Positions 1 to 11,726 of a stretch of DNA of 64,000 nt are shown piece by piece. Within the stretch, counting starts at the first letter, position 1. Every line of letters begins with the position of its first letter. A model generated the notes under the pieces. It worked only from the letters and a program-made list of their open reading frames with translations. It ran no database searches and was not told where the DNA came from. Made by a program: the position numbers and the translations under genes. This DNA is from Rhynchosporium graminicola (lineage: Eukaryota; Ascomycota; Leotiomycetes; Helotiales; Ploettnerulaceae), in assembly GCA_900074885.1 (NCBI GenBank), contig FJUW01000039.1, positions 186,001 to 250,000 on the forward strand. Reading direction: 5' to 3'.

Positions 1-3000
1 GATTTTGAGACTACGGAAGCTATCGATGCTAGAAGCTTAAGACGGGTTCGAAATCGAGCATTTGCCATGATTGCGAATTGCTCCAAGCGGATGCATCCTG
101 TGTAGCAACGGCTAGACGGACTGATTGTCCTTTCTGCGAATCTGTGTTTTACACGTGCCATCTATGATAAAGTTTGTCATTCCGCCCCATCTGAAAATGG
201 TGTCAGCACCTCTGCCATCGCTTATTGTACGGATCCGAATGATTGCACCGTTCGAGAGCGGCTTGACTGAAGCTACGAACGTGATTCACATGAGATCCAC
301 AGCTCAATGCTAAGGACTTAAGTGGCCGACATTTATTTTATTTTCTCGAAATAAGTAGATGTCGTTCCGTGTGTTACTACTGGGATATGATTCGTCCAGT
401 CCCAACCAAGGCCAGCAGATACTCCGTACCTGCCGTCTGCGGATTCGAATAGAAGAGCGGTCAGTCAGCAAGCCACAGCTCGCTTAGGATTCGTCGCACT
501 TGAACCATAACTACCTACTCGACTCGATGTTACGCCTGAATATCAGATTAGAGGGTACGATTACTTGATCTATTCTTACAGCGGTTATGATTGCGGAAGT
601 CCTCGCTCAAGACTCGACCAAGGTAAGTGTGCACGACAATGACAATGTCTGGCCCGCTGGCTATTTTCCCATCCACCTCGAGGTGGGCTCATCGATGTCG
701 TGCGTTATGTGCTGTGCTGTGCTGTGCTTATGACACTCGGGATCTTGATTGGGTCATCGGGGCCACAAGCCATGGTAGTCTCAGCCAAGAGCTGCCATCC
801 TTGCTCCATGTAGACGGACCGTTACCGCGCTTGCATGTCGAGGAGGTCGGCTAGAGATGTGTGTGTTTCCTTACGGTCTGGTTGTTTACTGAGCTGCCCA
901 TCTATCTGATCTGGCCCTATTCGTACATTTTGTTCGGGTAAGCAGACTGACTGTGCATCGATTGGAATCCAATCTCCTTCTCCTTCTGCTCGTCACCACC
1001 CGCCGGATCTCAGGTCTGTACTGCCGCCTCTCGTATCATCTCTCGTATCATGGTTCGCTCGCTCGACACTCCCAACCCCACCACGCCGGCTGCGAAGCGA
1101 AGCGAATTCTGCGAGCTCCTTCATCCTGTCCCCTCACATCTTGACCGTATGGTGGGGTGGTGTTGACGGGACCGCTGCATTGCGTTAAAAAGACCTGGCA
1201 CGGGCAGGCTAAAGCTCAACCCTAGACGCCAAAACGAGGGTCGCGGTTCGACATCGTTACGTGGTCCACAATGATTGGGGTAACCTGACAGCAGCCACCA
1301 GATATTTGTCGATCAACGCACCCATCAAGGGTATGGATGAGATGATAGGGTGGCTGACATAGACGATCAATTTGCTACCTCGTTCCAATTGACATCAAGG
1401 TCTGAGGGCGCTGATGCCAGCTTCTTCAATCGTGGTCCTATCAGGCCGAAAATAAGCCGGAGTGAAAGCTTCCATTCAGACATTCTATCGCCTGATGCAT
1501 CAGTTGAATCCATGAAACAGGCTCAGGCTGTCGACGCCCCATCATCCTCCTGAGTCCGGTCACCAGTGCGATTGGCTATGTTCGAGCTGTGCGTAGCCGC
1601 TCCGCATGATGCATGCAACTTTGCTGGCGCACACAAGGGCGAGATGCTCTGAAGGAGCTGCAGGGACTGCTGCCGGGAGTGATGGGAATGCGAAAAGAAG
1701 AATCGGAGGGCAGGCGTACTGTCAAGAGCGGTGAGGTTGCAAGAATACGTGGGTCACGTATTGCCAATGATTTTTCTTCCAACGAGAGGAGAGGGCAACG
1801 AGAATCATGGTCAATTTGGCTTGATTGAGAGAAATATAATCAGAAAGTGGCGTGCTTCTAACTTGAGGACGGATCAGAGGCCGAGAAGTTCCGAGTAAAA
1901 TCATTTTACCTTTTAGTCTTCAATTTCTTGTTGGCTGTAGAGTCTGGGACCATAGACTCGGGGAGTCGCATAGACAAAGTGCTTGAGGATCTCCGCCGCT
2001 CTTGTCGATCACAAGTTTCATAAGATCGGAATATCAAATTGATGTCACAGACGCCGCAGAGGCATGGCAACTCCTTGAAGTGTAGACACATTTGTCTTCG
2101 CCCATGAAGTATAGATGGTATGTTATACACAAATATTTCTCTTATCTTGCTTACTAGATTACGATCCAAAACTTCGAATTTTTTGATTCACATCCTGCTT
2201 CGCACTCTTTCGGCTTGTTGCAAATTAGATGCGACACGACGCTCATGAAACAATCAGATGGGACAAGCGACAAGGCCAGTCTTGTTTCTTAGAAAGTTGA
2301 AGCCTTTAAGGGTATATTTTGTGATGTACGAAATTATGTACCTCCACGGGCCCCTTGCTTCATGGTAAGCGGAAGGCGTCGACGTCGAGGATCATTTTGC
2401 ATTCGACAAGGGCTGAGGGTGTGACATATCGAGATCCTCCCGTGTGACAGTTTTGACTTGAAGAGAGATGTCATCTGAAATATCTGACTTCTGGAAGCAA
2501 GCATTCTTAGTCAAGACGAATGAAGGGATGGCGTCTATCGTTTGAGAAGGTTTCATTGCTAAAAGGTGGCTGGGTCTTCATCAGCCAGTCTTCTTCGACC
2601 ACGAAGTTGAAGCTCGCGAGATGCGATTTCGACAACAGCTGGGACGGCACGGAAACCATGGCAATCATGCCCAGCTCTTTGCCCACTATCTACACAATCG
2701 CTGTTATCTCGGAAGACGCGATATTAACCGTAGCTTAGCACATCGAATGCGGTAATTGGATTTCGTCAACATTCCCTTTCTCGGGTGAAAGTCGAAAATT
2801 CTCCATTCGAGTGATCTGACTCCCTGGTCTCATGCCTGAGACCCCGGCTTGTACATCTCGGTACAAGGCCTCAAAGCAGCAAACAATTGCGGGTCAGGAA
2901 GTATTATGTGTGTACAATGTGTTTCTCCTGAGGCCATGATATCGGTCTGAAGTTTACAATGACTCTCCCTGCACGTAAAGTTCTTCACGCAATCTTTGAA

Positions 3001-6000
3001 ACTTTCATACGTCTTCCAATTCTTCTGTCCGGCACATGCTGTTGGTCTCTCTGGCACGGTCACGGTATTAGTCCGTGAGCAGCAACATGAGCGCCCATGC
3101 ATCGCTGCGTGCGCGAATCCGGTGCATCCCAAGAGAAACGGTGTGCGCTCGAACACCATGCTTTACGAGCGGAGCCCTGCGTCCAGCAGCTCCCCCACAG
3201 GTGCCAGATGTCTACGAGAGCCTGAAGGCTGACGCCTGTAGTCTCCGGATTAGAAGCCAGTCGGGCCTATAGATGGCTCTGGGGTTCGGATAAGCCTGTA
3301 CGGAAGTATGATTAGGTCTTTTCAAGGATGCTGAGCAATCGCAAGACCTACCCCTCCCAGTTGATACGCACGCCTTCCTCGTGCTCGGCCAACGATCACC
3401 AACCTTCCAGACTCGGCACAGAGATATGGACATCCCGAGCTTCCCTGGCCGTGTTTTGGCAGCTCCGCAATTGCCAATATATCCTTGTAGGCATGTGGAG
3501 GAGGCCCCCGAGTTCTTTCTTTCAGCGGCATGCGTTCATGCCGCAGAGACCGCAGGTTGTGTTATGTGTCGTAAGTACGAAAGATACAACATGAAAGCCT
3601 AATCGTACAGTTAGATCTAAATATCCAGCTGTTCAAAGACCTGTCGGTTGGCGGCAATCAGATGTACTTGTGCATATTATCCACCTAAGAGCCGCTCCTC
3701 AGATTATCCTGTTTACATACACTTACTGCCCGACCAAGTCAAGCGATCGAGCAAGAGCTGCATCACCTCCTGCGCATGATCTATATTATATACGTCCTTA
3801 CCTTCTTCGCTCATCAGTGTACGAAGGAAGCCTTCCATTCCTGGCCAGATTGTGCATACTGTATCTGCACTCCGGACTTTACCTAAGAAGAGAAGCTTCA
3901 TCCAGCCAACTCGCATACTTTAGGCGAACTCTATCACTGCTCTAGTTCCTTTGGCTGTGCTCTAGAGCCTGCACAGGCAGGTGGCTAAAGTCAATCGGAG
4001 AATTTTCTGCCTTACAGATTCCGCCGGCCTCTGTGCGTGTCCCTTCAGGCTTGATCGCTGCTGTTAGGTGCTTCTGCTGCTGCGTTGCGGTGCGGTACGC
4101 AACTACTGCAAACTGCAATGCGCCTGCGCTGCACCGCGGGATCATCTTGCCTTGCGTCTGAGTCCTTGTTTATCATCTGTTTTTGTTTGTGATCGTCCAA
4201 AGATCCAGCGATGGGGTCTCTGTCAATCACAGAACGGACTGTACATGCTGCCGTTTACCTGTGATTACGCACCGGAGGTCTCATGTCGTGGAGAAGGGGA
4301 AAAGCATATCCATATCTAGCAACAACACCGGTGGCCTGTTCCTGCACACGGCCCGGGGAGTCAACTCATATGCTGCAGAGCATGGCATGGCATGACATGG
4401 CATTTGCATCTCATCCAAAATTCTAGCGGCGGCTTGCGATTCCAGACGGCAACTCGCATGCTTTAGTGAACCCGTCACTTGAGCCCCAAAAGCTATCTCA
4501 TTCAGTGGTGGAAGGTAGTTACATCATCGGTTTCATGATTCCTCGCACTGAAAGTACACATCGGACAAAATTACCGCCCGCAAGACACTCGTACATAACC
4601 CAAAGTATCAAGGACGGAGACACAAGCACGAAAACATGGAGCGTTTAGATCAGTTTGAGTCTTCTCGACCAGGCTGTTTCTGGACCTGATCTGCGCTGGC
4701 TGGACTAGAGCCCGTTTTCCTTTCCCTAGGGCATGTAATAATGCAAAATCGGAGGACCGGACATACAAGTGTACTTCGCTGCTCGGCTTGCGCTATCGAG
4801 GTATATTTTTGGTGCCGAAGGCAAAATCTCCTTTCGCTTAATTCTCAGAAGATGGCTTGAGGATTCCGAACTGTTCATAGACGCGGGCGGTTCAAGATCG
4901 AATCAAATCGTCCGGATAACACGCATCTTATACAAACGGACGGCATGATTCAAGAACTCTGGATGATAGCGTGATTAGTGCGGGGGTGTCCTGGTGTCAG
5001 AGATGACTATGATTGCACTTTGAGCTACTCTGAGTGGGCGGGTGGTTGGTAAGTAGATGATTAAGATTTACTAACTGTCTACCTAGGCTGCTCTACTTTG
5101 GTAGCATTACCAGCATTCTTTTCCTGCCTTCAATCTTCAGACCGTTCTGAGCCGGGTTTTCGGAAGAGATATTTTATGCAAATATCCACAGGTCCCGAAT
5201 ACTTCTGACATCATATACATAGATTACTGTTGGTTGATACGCGGCTTGCAAGCAGTTTCATCGCAGGCAGGTTATCGCTGAATCTTGAAGTGAAGTTTGC
5301 GTGCGACATGAGGTTGATTGGGTTCAGACTGATTGCTGCTTCAAGCACCCCACCTTAAACTTGCTGAAATGTCTCTCTCTCAAGCTTCCTTCGCTTCCTT
5401 CCTTTCCTCCTCTCTTCACACCGGACAAACAACGAAAACTTGCCGAGCGTAGCTATCATCCCTTGCGAAATGATAGACATATTCCGTACGAAGAGACAGG
5501 GATCTCCAGCATCTATCTGATCAGTGCTCACCGACAGGCACTTCTCCCGTCAGCCACCCACTTATTTATTATTTCAGGCCGTTCGTTATTCAGCATTGTT
5601 CTCCCTGTTCTCAGGGAGTAGTCAGGGATCAACCACCACGCACCCTGGCCTCCCTTTCTGTCGCCCTCAGTGACCTGCCCCTGCCACAGCCAGTGCGATG
5701 CGGTGCGGCCAGGCCCCCTCGGACCAAGTAGATCAGATCGGATCCGATCCGCACCTCTCCTGCTGTATGCAGTTCGCGCACCACGAACAATTGCGGGACA
5801 GAGATGAGATACTGTGATGTATAATGCCAATCAATACCCGAGTATTCCCGTACATTTCCAGAGCACGTATGAATGATCTTGTTTATACCTAAAGAGATCG
5901 CTTAAGGCAGGCTTATTGCAAGTAGGTAAATAGATATCTATCCTTGCACCATTGCCAAGCGATGCTCCTTCTTCTTTTACTTCCATCTCAAGTCAAGCAG

Positions 6001-6228
6001 CAGCTGCTACAGACAGTATGTATGGTCTTGCCGGACCCATACAGGACTGAGTATGCGCCGTGTCTATGCAGCTAGAGATGCACCCCCCATTCACATTTCG
6101 CCCTAGCTTACAGTATTATCGCTTAAACCACCAGGGGCCAGGTGGCTGATCGCTCTAAGTGGTCAGTCAAAACGACGGGCGGCGGCCAGGCCAGGTGGGT
6201 CGAGCCGTAGACGAGAACAGGGGCCCGG
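1..6228. other. Gene-poor stretch, no supported gene
   Basis: Only short, overlapping open frames occur here, none with a recognisable domain or a plausible exon chain. The texture is unique-sequence DNA without long tandem repeats. One small cysteine-rich frame on the minus strand (2830-3159) is listed under findings. I see no tRNA, rRNA or transposon signature. Confidence 0.6.
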
Positions 6229-6257
6229 NNNNNNNNNNNNNNNNNNNNNNNNNNNNN
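6229..6257. other. Assembly gap (29 N)
   Basis: A run of 29 undetermined bases is flanked by GGGCCCGG on the left and by a GGGCCCGGGC stretch with GGGC repeats on the right. The very GC-rich flanks suggest that a hard-to-sequence repeat or hairpin collapsed here. Confidence 0.99.
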
Positions 6258-6721
6258 GGGGCCCGGGCGGGCGGGCGGGCGGCTATCCAAGTTTGCTAGA
6301 TCGCACCTGATTTCCATCTGGCCCTAGCGAGCTAGAAACGCCTGGTGGTGGGTGGGGCTAGAAAAGAGCTACTGGAGGCAGTGGAGGGGGACAGCTCAAC
6401 AATATCGCTTCGCTTATCTTGCAGCCCCACTCACATTACAGTACAGTACAGTACATATTACCCTCTAATCTTATCGATCGGCAGAAAATGGAAACAATTC
6501 CGTGTCTACTTGGTACCTTGAACTTCCACTTCTCCTTCTAGCCCTACTCCGTAGCTTTAGCTCTTTGTACTTAGGAGCTATTCGAACATTGGGAACAGCG
6601 ACACCTGCCTCCCTAGGAAAGTGAGAAAATTGGCCGGAAAACATGAAGGTTGGTTTCCGCCGTTCGTCTCTTGCACCAAAGCCGCCTTTTCTTTTATTTA
6701 GGCTTTGAGTCTATCCGTCCG

Positions 6722-6766
6722 AGGTCCAGGTCCAGGTCCAGGTTCCGTCCAGGTCCAGAACTCCAG
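6722..6766 (+). repeat. Imperfect AGGTCC hexamer repeat
   Basis: AGGTCC units are repeated several times with interruptions in the stuA leader region. Confidence 0.7.
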
Positions 6767-6900
6767 CCAAAGGAAGGAAGCACGCGATTCCTGTTTCTCA
6801 CCCTTCCATCCAGCCGCCCGGCCACCCCCTTCTCCTTCCTTCCTTTCCATTGTTTTGTGCCTCAACAACGAACCCTGGTCCCAGCCTTGTCTATTTGTGT

Positions 6901-6945
6901 TTTTCTCTCTCTCTCTCTTCTCTTCTCTTCTCTTCTCTCTTCTCG
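6901..6945 (+). repeat. CT / CTTCT microsatellite
   Basis: A run of CT dinucleotides passes into TCTTC pentamers. It is pure pyrimidine on the plus strand. Confidence 0.8.
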
Positions 6946-6976
6946 CCTCTCTCCACGTCTCGCCAGCTCCGAAGAC

Positions 6977-7011
6977 TTGACCTGACCTGACCTGACCTGA
7001 CCCGACCCGAC
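6977..7011 (+). repeat. TGACC pentanucleotide repeat
   Basis: About five TGACC units are followed by two diverged CGACC-type units. Confidence 0.85.
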
Positions 7012-7212
7012 TCACTCTAGTCTATGTTTGACTGGTCCAGGATCTCCCAGCCCTCTTCAGTCTCTCCACTCACAGTCTAGTCCTAGTTTCGTTCATCTTT
7101 CCTTTCCCCTTCCTTCACGGGGGGGAGGAGGGGGGACCAGCACGACTTTCCATTCTTTTTCGTTTGGTGCCAGGCAGGCCGGCCATGCAGGCAGGCCACT
7201 TTTCTTTCTGTA

Positions 7213-7259
7213 TCCTGGCCTGGCCTGGCCTGGCCTGCCCTGCCCTGCCCTGCCCTGCC
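7213..7259 (+). repeat. CTGGC/CTGCC pentanucleotide repeat
   Basis: About nine pentamers, first CTGGC and then CTGCC, form a two-phase minisatellite upstream of stuA. Confidence 0.85.
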
Positions 7260-7546
7260 ATTAGATTAAACACCCTTGCTAGACTCGACTGGGCTAGAGC
7301 TAGCCCTTGCTACTTGTAATCCTTCCCCCCTTGCCCCCCTCGTACCAGACAAGGTGTCCGTACCGTCGTAGCTACTCCACCGCTCCACCGCTCCACCACT
7401 CCACCACCCTAGGCCAACTCGCCTACCGCTGTCCTGTGCTGCTAGAAGTGGATGTTGCTGTATTCGCACACCCCCCTCCTCACCCCTCCCCTCCTCCCCC
7501 CCGCCAATTAATCGAAACTCCACTCTTTCACTCCGTACCCTGCACT

Positions 7547-7569
7547 GACTGGCTGGCTGGCTGGCTGGT
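7547..7569 (+). repeat. CTGG tetranucleotide repeat
   Basis: About five CTGG units directly precede the TTGA array. Confidence 0.85.
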
Positions 7570-7570
7570 C

Positions 7571-7621
<51 letters not shown>
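7571..7621 (+). repeat. TTGA tetranucleotide array
   Basis: About 12.5 perfect TTGA units. This is the longest perfect microsatellite in the leader. Confidence 0.95.
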
Positions 7622-7622
<1 letters not shown>

Positions 7623-7628
7623 AGGTCG

Positions 7629-7654
7629 GTCTGTCTGTCTGTCTGTCTGTCTGT
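7629..7654 (+). repeat. GTCT tetranucleotide array
   Basis: Six perfect GTCT units lie only eight bases after the TTGA array. Confidence 0.95.
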
Positions 7655-7872
7655 TGCCCTCGTCTTTGCTTGCTATCTCTTCTCCTGATCGATACGGACG
7701 GAATCTTTTCTCCTCCTGGCCCTGGCCCTGGCTCTGGTCTGGTTTCTGCTTCTTGGCTGGCCATGGTTGTCCGTCTCCCGCGAAAGGGAAGAAGAAGAAG
7801 CTTGGTCGAACGAAGCTCCCCCCCCCCTCCCTGCCTCGCTACTTCCCTCCCTCCCTTCCCTGTCCACCTCAT

Positions 7873-7913
7873 TCACTCACTCACTCACTCACTCACTCAC
7901 TCACTCACTCACT
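7873..7913 (+). repeat. TCAC tetranucleotide array
   Basis: About ten perfect TCAC units. Confidence 0.95.
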
Positions 7914-8053
7914 TCCCTCACTCATCCTACCTCGCCCTACCCTACCCTACCCTGCCTAACCTCCCTTCACCTCAACTCAACTCACCTCACCTCTTCTCTT
8001 CGTCTTCACGGTTCACGGTTTCCACTAGGCTTCCTTCTTCCTTCACCCTCAAC

Positions 8054-8079
8054 CCACCACCACCACCACCACCACCACC
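8054..8079 (+). repeat. CCA trinucleotide array
   Basis: About eight CCA units. Confidence 0.9.
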
Positions 8080-8088
8080 CTTCCCCAA

Positions 8089-8125
8089 CCTCCTCCACCT
8101 CCTCCTCCTCCTCCTCCTCCTCCTC
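8089..8125 (+). repeat. CCT trinucleotide array
   Basis: About eleven CCT units, one near the start altered to CCA. It lies just after the CCA array. Confidence 0.9.
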
Positions 8126-8498
8126 TTACTTCTTACTCTCGCTCGTTCCTTTTGCGCCAGCCAGTTGAGAGGTCCCACATCCTCCGCCCTCCCTTCCCAT
8201 CGTCTCTCCTCTCCTCTCTTTCGCTCCCCGACCTCTCGTGTTTTCCTAGCTACCTACCTACCTAGCTTACCAGGTCTCAGAATCGCAAAAAGGTATGTGC
8301 TTGCCCTGCTCCTCCTCCTCCTTCCTGATCTGAGCTTTGGAACTTTGCACGCTTGCAGCGATCTATCTCTCCTCTTGTCTCGCCCCAACTTCCCCTTCCC
8401 CTTCTTCCCATTGTATCCTCAGCTTTTCCTGCAGCCAGCGCTGACCCATTGTACCTGCATTAGAGGTGGTCAAAGTCTTCAATTCCACGCTCGTGCGG

Positions 8499-8533
8499 TA
8501 CATACATACATACATACATACACATACACACAT
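8499..8533 (+). repeat. CATA / CA microsatellite
   Basis: About five CATA units pass into CACA-type sequence. Confidence 0.85.
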
Positions 8534-9650
8534 CCACCAATATTCCAACATCACGCATCCTCTACGCTCCACCTGTTCTGGCCTGCATATTCACACAGCT
8601 GCAGTAACGACCATCACGAGCTTCACGAAAACGACCGTTCCACGAAAAAAAACTAAAAAAAAAAAAACTCTTGCGCGCTCGAATACCATGAAAGCACGGA
8701 TCAATCGGCCAATCAATCAATCCATCTGATCACGATCAATCGCGCATTCGAAGCGACAATCAGCACAAGCCTACCTGCAGCTTCGCGTAACCCTCACCGA
8801 TCCGTCTCAACCTGTCGTGGAGCTTCAGTCGCACCTGCAATTGGATTGTCAGACTTTGTTTACAAGTCTCCTTTAACGACCGTCTACGAGCTTAACGTCC
8901 TGCTATTCGAGTCTTTGAAGTTTTTACGAAGTCAAGTCGAGTCATTTGGCGTCATTGTTCATCACGATAAAATAAACGACCCCTCCAATCACCATTACTA
9001 TCTGCACTCGTTGTAAAGCATTCTTGCCACCTGCAATTCTTGATTTCGAAAAAGACGAAACGTCCCGTTGGATTTTCATCGTCAAATATCGTTCCCTCAA
9101 ACGCAGCGAAATCGCATAATTGGTTACTTCACTTCACTTGTCCGCTCCCAGCCAGATTCACCTAAACAATTGACTTCAGAGGCGTTAGTGTCTCTGCTTC
9201 ACCCGTCACGGCTCTTTATTGAGGCTGTCAGTTAAGTTGTCCTCGAAGGACTTGAAACGTCAAACCGAAAAGCTGGATCTCCCGTCGATCTCGCAAGTGC
9301 AAACCCGGGGACCTCAAGACGTTCCGTACTATAATCATCACGCCGCTCAGCGACCGCTGTATGTGAATGATAGGTTGCCCTCTTTGCCTTTGCCCCAGCC
9401 GCAACAGGCATACTCGTCCGGTACATCGTCACCCCGGGTTAGTTCACTTGGATCTCTTGGGTCTTCGTCGATTCTAAACGGCAGCTCCCACTCTTCCTAC
9501 ACCACCGCATCTTCTTCGAACGGGCCGAAAACCCCGTCTCCAACCCTCCCCAGCAATTCCGGGCTTCCCCTCTCTCTCTCACAAACTCCATACAGCAGTA
9601 CTCCACCGTCTGGTCCCGCGTACCCGTACAACCAGGATTCATACTCAAAC

Positions 9651-11726
9651 ATGAACCACGGCCCTCAGGAAATGTACTACCCTTCGCACATGTCAACCGG
9701 GCAACCACCGCCCCCACAAACCGTGACATCTGGAGGCATGGGCCATTATCCTCAACAGCATCAGCAGCCTCCGCTTCTACAGCCAGGTCCAGCACAATAT
9801 TCTCAAGCACCTGGACAATACACCCAGTACGGCTACCAGAATGGGTTGACATCACCCCAGTCTACGGGTCATCAAGTTCAGGGCTCGATGGGTCAGCAGG
9901 GAAACGGGTTACCATTGCCAGCAATGTCTTCAGTGCAGCCCATGTCAGGCCCGTCGTATGGGGGGGGTGCGCAGCCAGGTTTTGATATGACCGGACAAGT
10001 AGCCCCTCCCGGAATGAAACCAAGGGTCACTGCTACCTTGTGGGAGGATGAAGGCAGTCTTTGTTTCCAGGTTGAAGCCAAGGGAGTTTGTGTTGCTAGA
10101 CGTGAGGGTAAGGTGTAAAGTCATCTTGGTATCTTCGAAGAACTAACAAGCCGCAGACAATCACATGATCAATGGAACAAAACTGCTGAATGTCGCTGGA
10201 ATGACTCGAGGCCGCAGAGATGGCATTCTGAAGAGCGAAAAGTTGAGACATGTGGTCAAGATCGGCCCAATGCACTTGAAGGGTGTCTGGTGAGCATGGA
10301 AAGGAGACAAACCTTTCTACCGAGCTAACCATCCATCAGGATTCCCTTCGAGCGTGCACTTGACTTTGCCAACAAGGAAAAGATCACCGAGTTGTTGTAT
10401 CCTTTATTTGTCCACAACATTGGCGCTCTTCTGTACCATCCCACAAACCAGACTCGGACGAACGCTGTCATGGCAGCTGCTGAGAGACGAAAGCAAGAGC
10501 AGCACCAGGTGAGGAACACACAAGCACCAGGTCTTCCCTCTCTTCATCAGCATCACCACCACTCGATGAGTAGCTCAGTTGGCGGTCCTTTGCCAGGTCC
10601 TCAACATTCAATCGCCCCTCATCCGAGCCAGGGACGTCCAAGTCTCGATCGAGCACATACCTTCCCAACTCCACCAACAAGTGCGTCTAGTGTGATGGGA
10701 AATATGGGCAGCCAGGACGGGAGCTTTAATTGGGGACCTCCAGGGTCGATGAACAACGTTCAAGGTACAAATCCCCTGTCTATAGACACGGGTTTAAGTA
10801 ACGCACGCTCAATGCCAACTACTCCAGCGACGACCCCACCGGGAGCCACAATCCAAAGTATGCAACAATACCAGCAAGCTCCTCAGCAGCCATACGATAC
10901 GTCGAGGCACATGTACTCTGCGCCACCTCCACAGCAAAACGCGTATCCTCAAACTGCACCCGACCAGCAGAGGATCCAGTACTCGCAGCCAACGTCGTAC
11001 ATCAAGAATGAGATGGGTCCTCCAACTGCGAGAGCTCCAGGATCCGAAGGCGAGCATCATGACACCAAGGACAACAACGGTATGATTCACCACGGCCAAG
11101 CACAAGGTCAGGTTGTTCACAGCCAGGCCGAGGAAGAAGCAGAACATGAGCACGAGGCGGAGTACACGCACGGCAATAATGCAAACTATGATTCGAATAG
11201 AGGATCATACAGTTACACCAACGGAGCGCCTGTTGGAGCCCTTCCTGGAGACCATGCACACCTCTCTCCCGACATGACGGGTTCTCCCAGTCACCCAGCA
11301 TCTGGCCGAGCAACACCAAGAACGGCGTCTGCCCCTCAGCCATACTACACCCAACAGCAAGGGTACAACACTCCCCCGCGCGTCCAGCCACCTTCCAGTA
11401 ATTTGTATAATGTAATGAGCAGTGAGCGTGGAACGGCGAACGGCACTACCGATGGCAACGTGTATGCACCTCAGCCGGACATGAGCAACTCGATACCAAA
11501 CGGCTACCCTGCACAACAACAGCAACCCGTAATTAACGGTGTTCCTGCGAGCAACAAGCGTGGAAGGGATGACGAAGACGATCGACCTTCCAGCAGAGGA
11601 CCAAGCGGAGACATTGACTTGAAGAGGAGAAAGACTATTCGTGAAGGATCAGTCTCAGGACCTCCAAGTTATGAAGCCGCACCTCTGAACCGAGCTCGAG
11701 CAACCATCACCCAAAGACGGCGATAA
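9651..11726 (+). CDS. stuA: APSES transcription factor StuA (Asm-1 type)
   Basis: DNA-binding regulator of development, conidiation and morphology in ascomycetes. Exons are 9651-10107, 10157-10289 and 10340-11726, giving 658 residues. The APSES domain (about residues 122-235) is rebuilt exactly across both introns, including [50 protein letters not shown] and [10 protein letters not shown]. The flanks are low-complexity and rich in Gln, Pro, Ser and Tyr, as in the family. A basic LKRRK motif near residue 620 is a likely nuclear-localisation signal. The start is the first in-frame ATG. The same frame stays open back to a stop at 9186-9188 and reads like coding sequence, so an upstream exon could add about 150 residues. 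It stands alone behind a long repeat-rich leader, which suggests complex regulation. Identity is secure; the N-terminus is not. Confidence 0.95.

Larger units (their letters stand above)
6258..9650 (+). promoter_or_regulatory. Long pyrimidine-rich stuA promoter and leader
   Basis: About 3.4 kb upstream of the first in-frame stuA ATG is dominated on the plus strand by C/T-rich sequence and many short tandem repeats (listed separately). A plausible leader intron runs from a GTATGT donor near 8292 to a TTGCAG acceptor near 8359. Two matches to the APSES site WCGCGWNM lie at 6780-6787 (minus) and 8783-8790 (plus), but that degenerate motif is expected about twice by chance in this length. Long, upstream-ORF-bearing leaders are known for Aspergillus stuA, so a transcribed leader is likely. 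Its true 5' end cannot be read from sequence. Confidence 0.5.

Noticed and set aside
7670..8656. 328-codon open frame in the stuA leader
   Set aside because: The translation is driven by microsatellites (runs of SLTH, Pro and Leu). Pyrimidine-rich DNA lacks stop codons, so length alone is not evidence of coding.
6780..8790. APSES binding motifs (WCGCGWNM) suggesting stuA autoregulation
   Set aside because: Two matches in about 2.5 kb equal chance expectation for this degenerate motif, so they are not claimed as sites.
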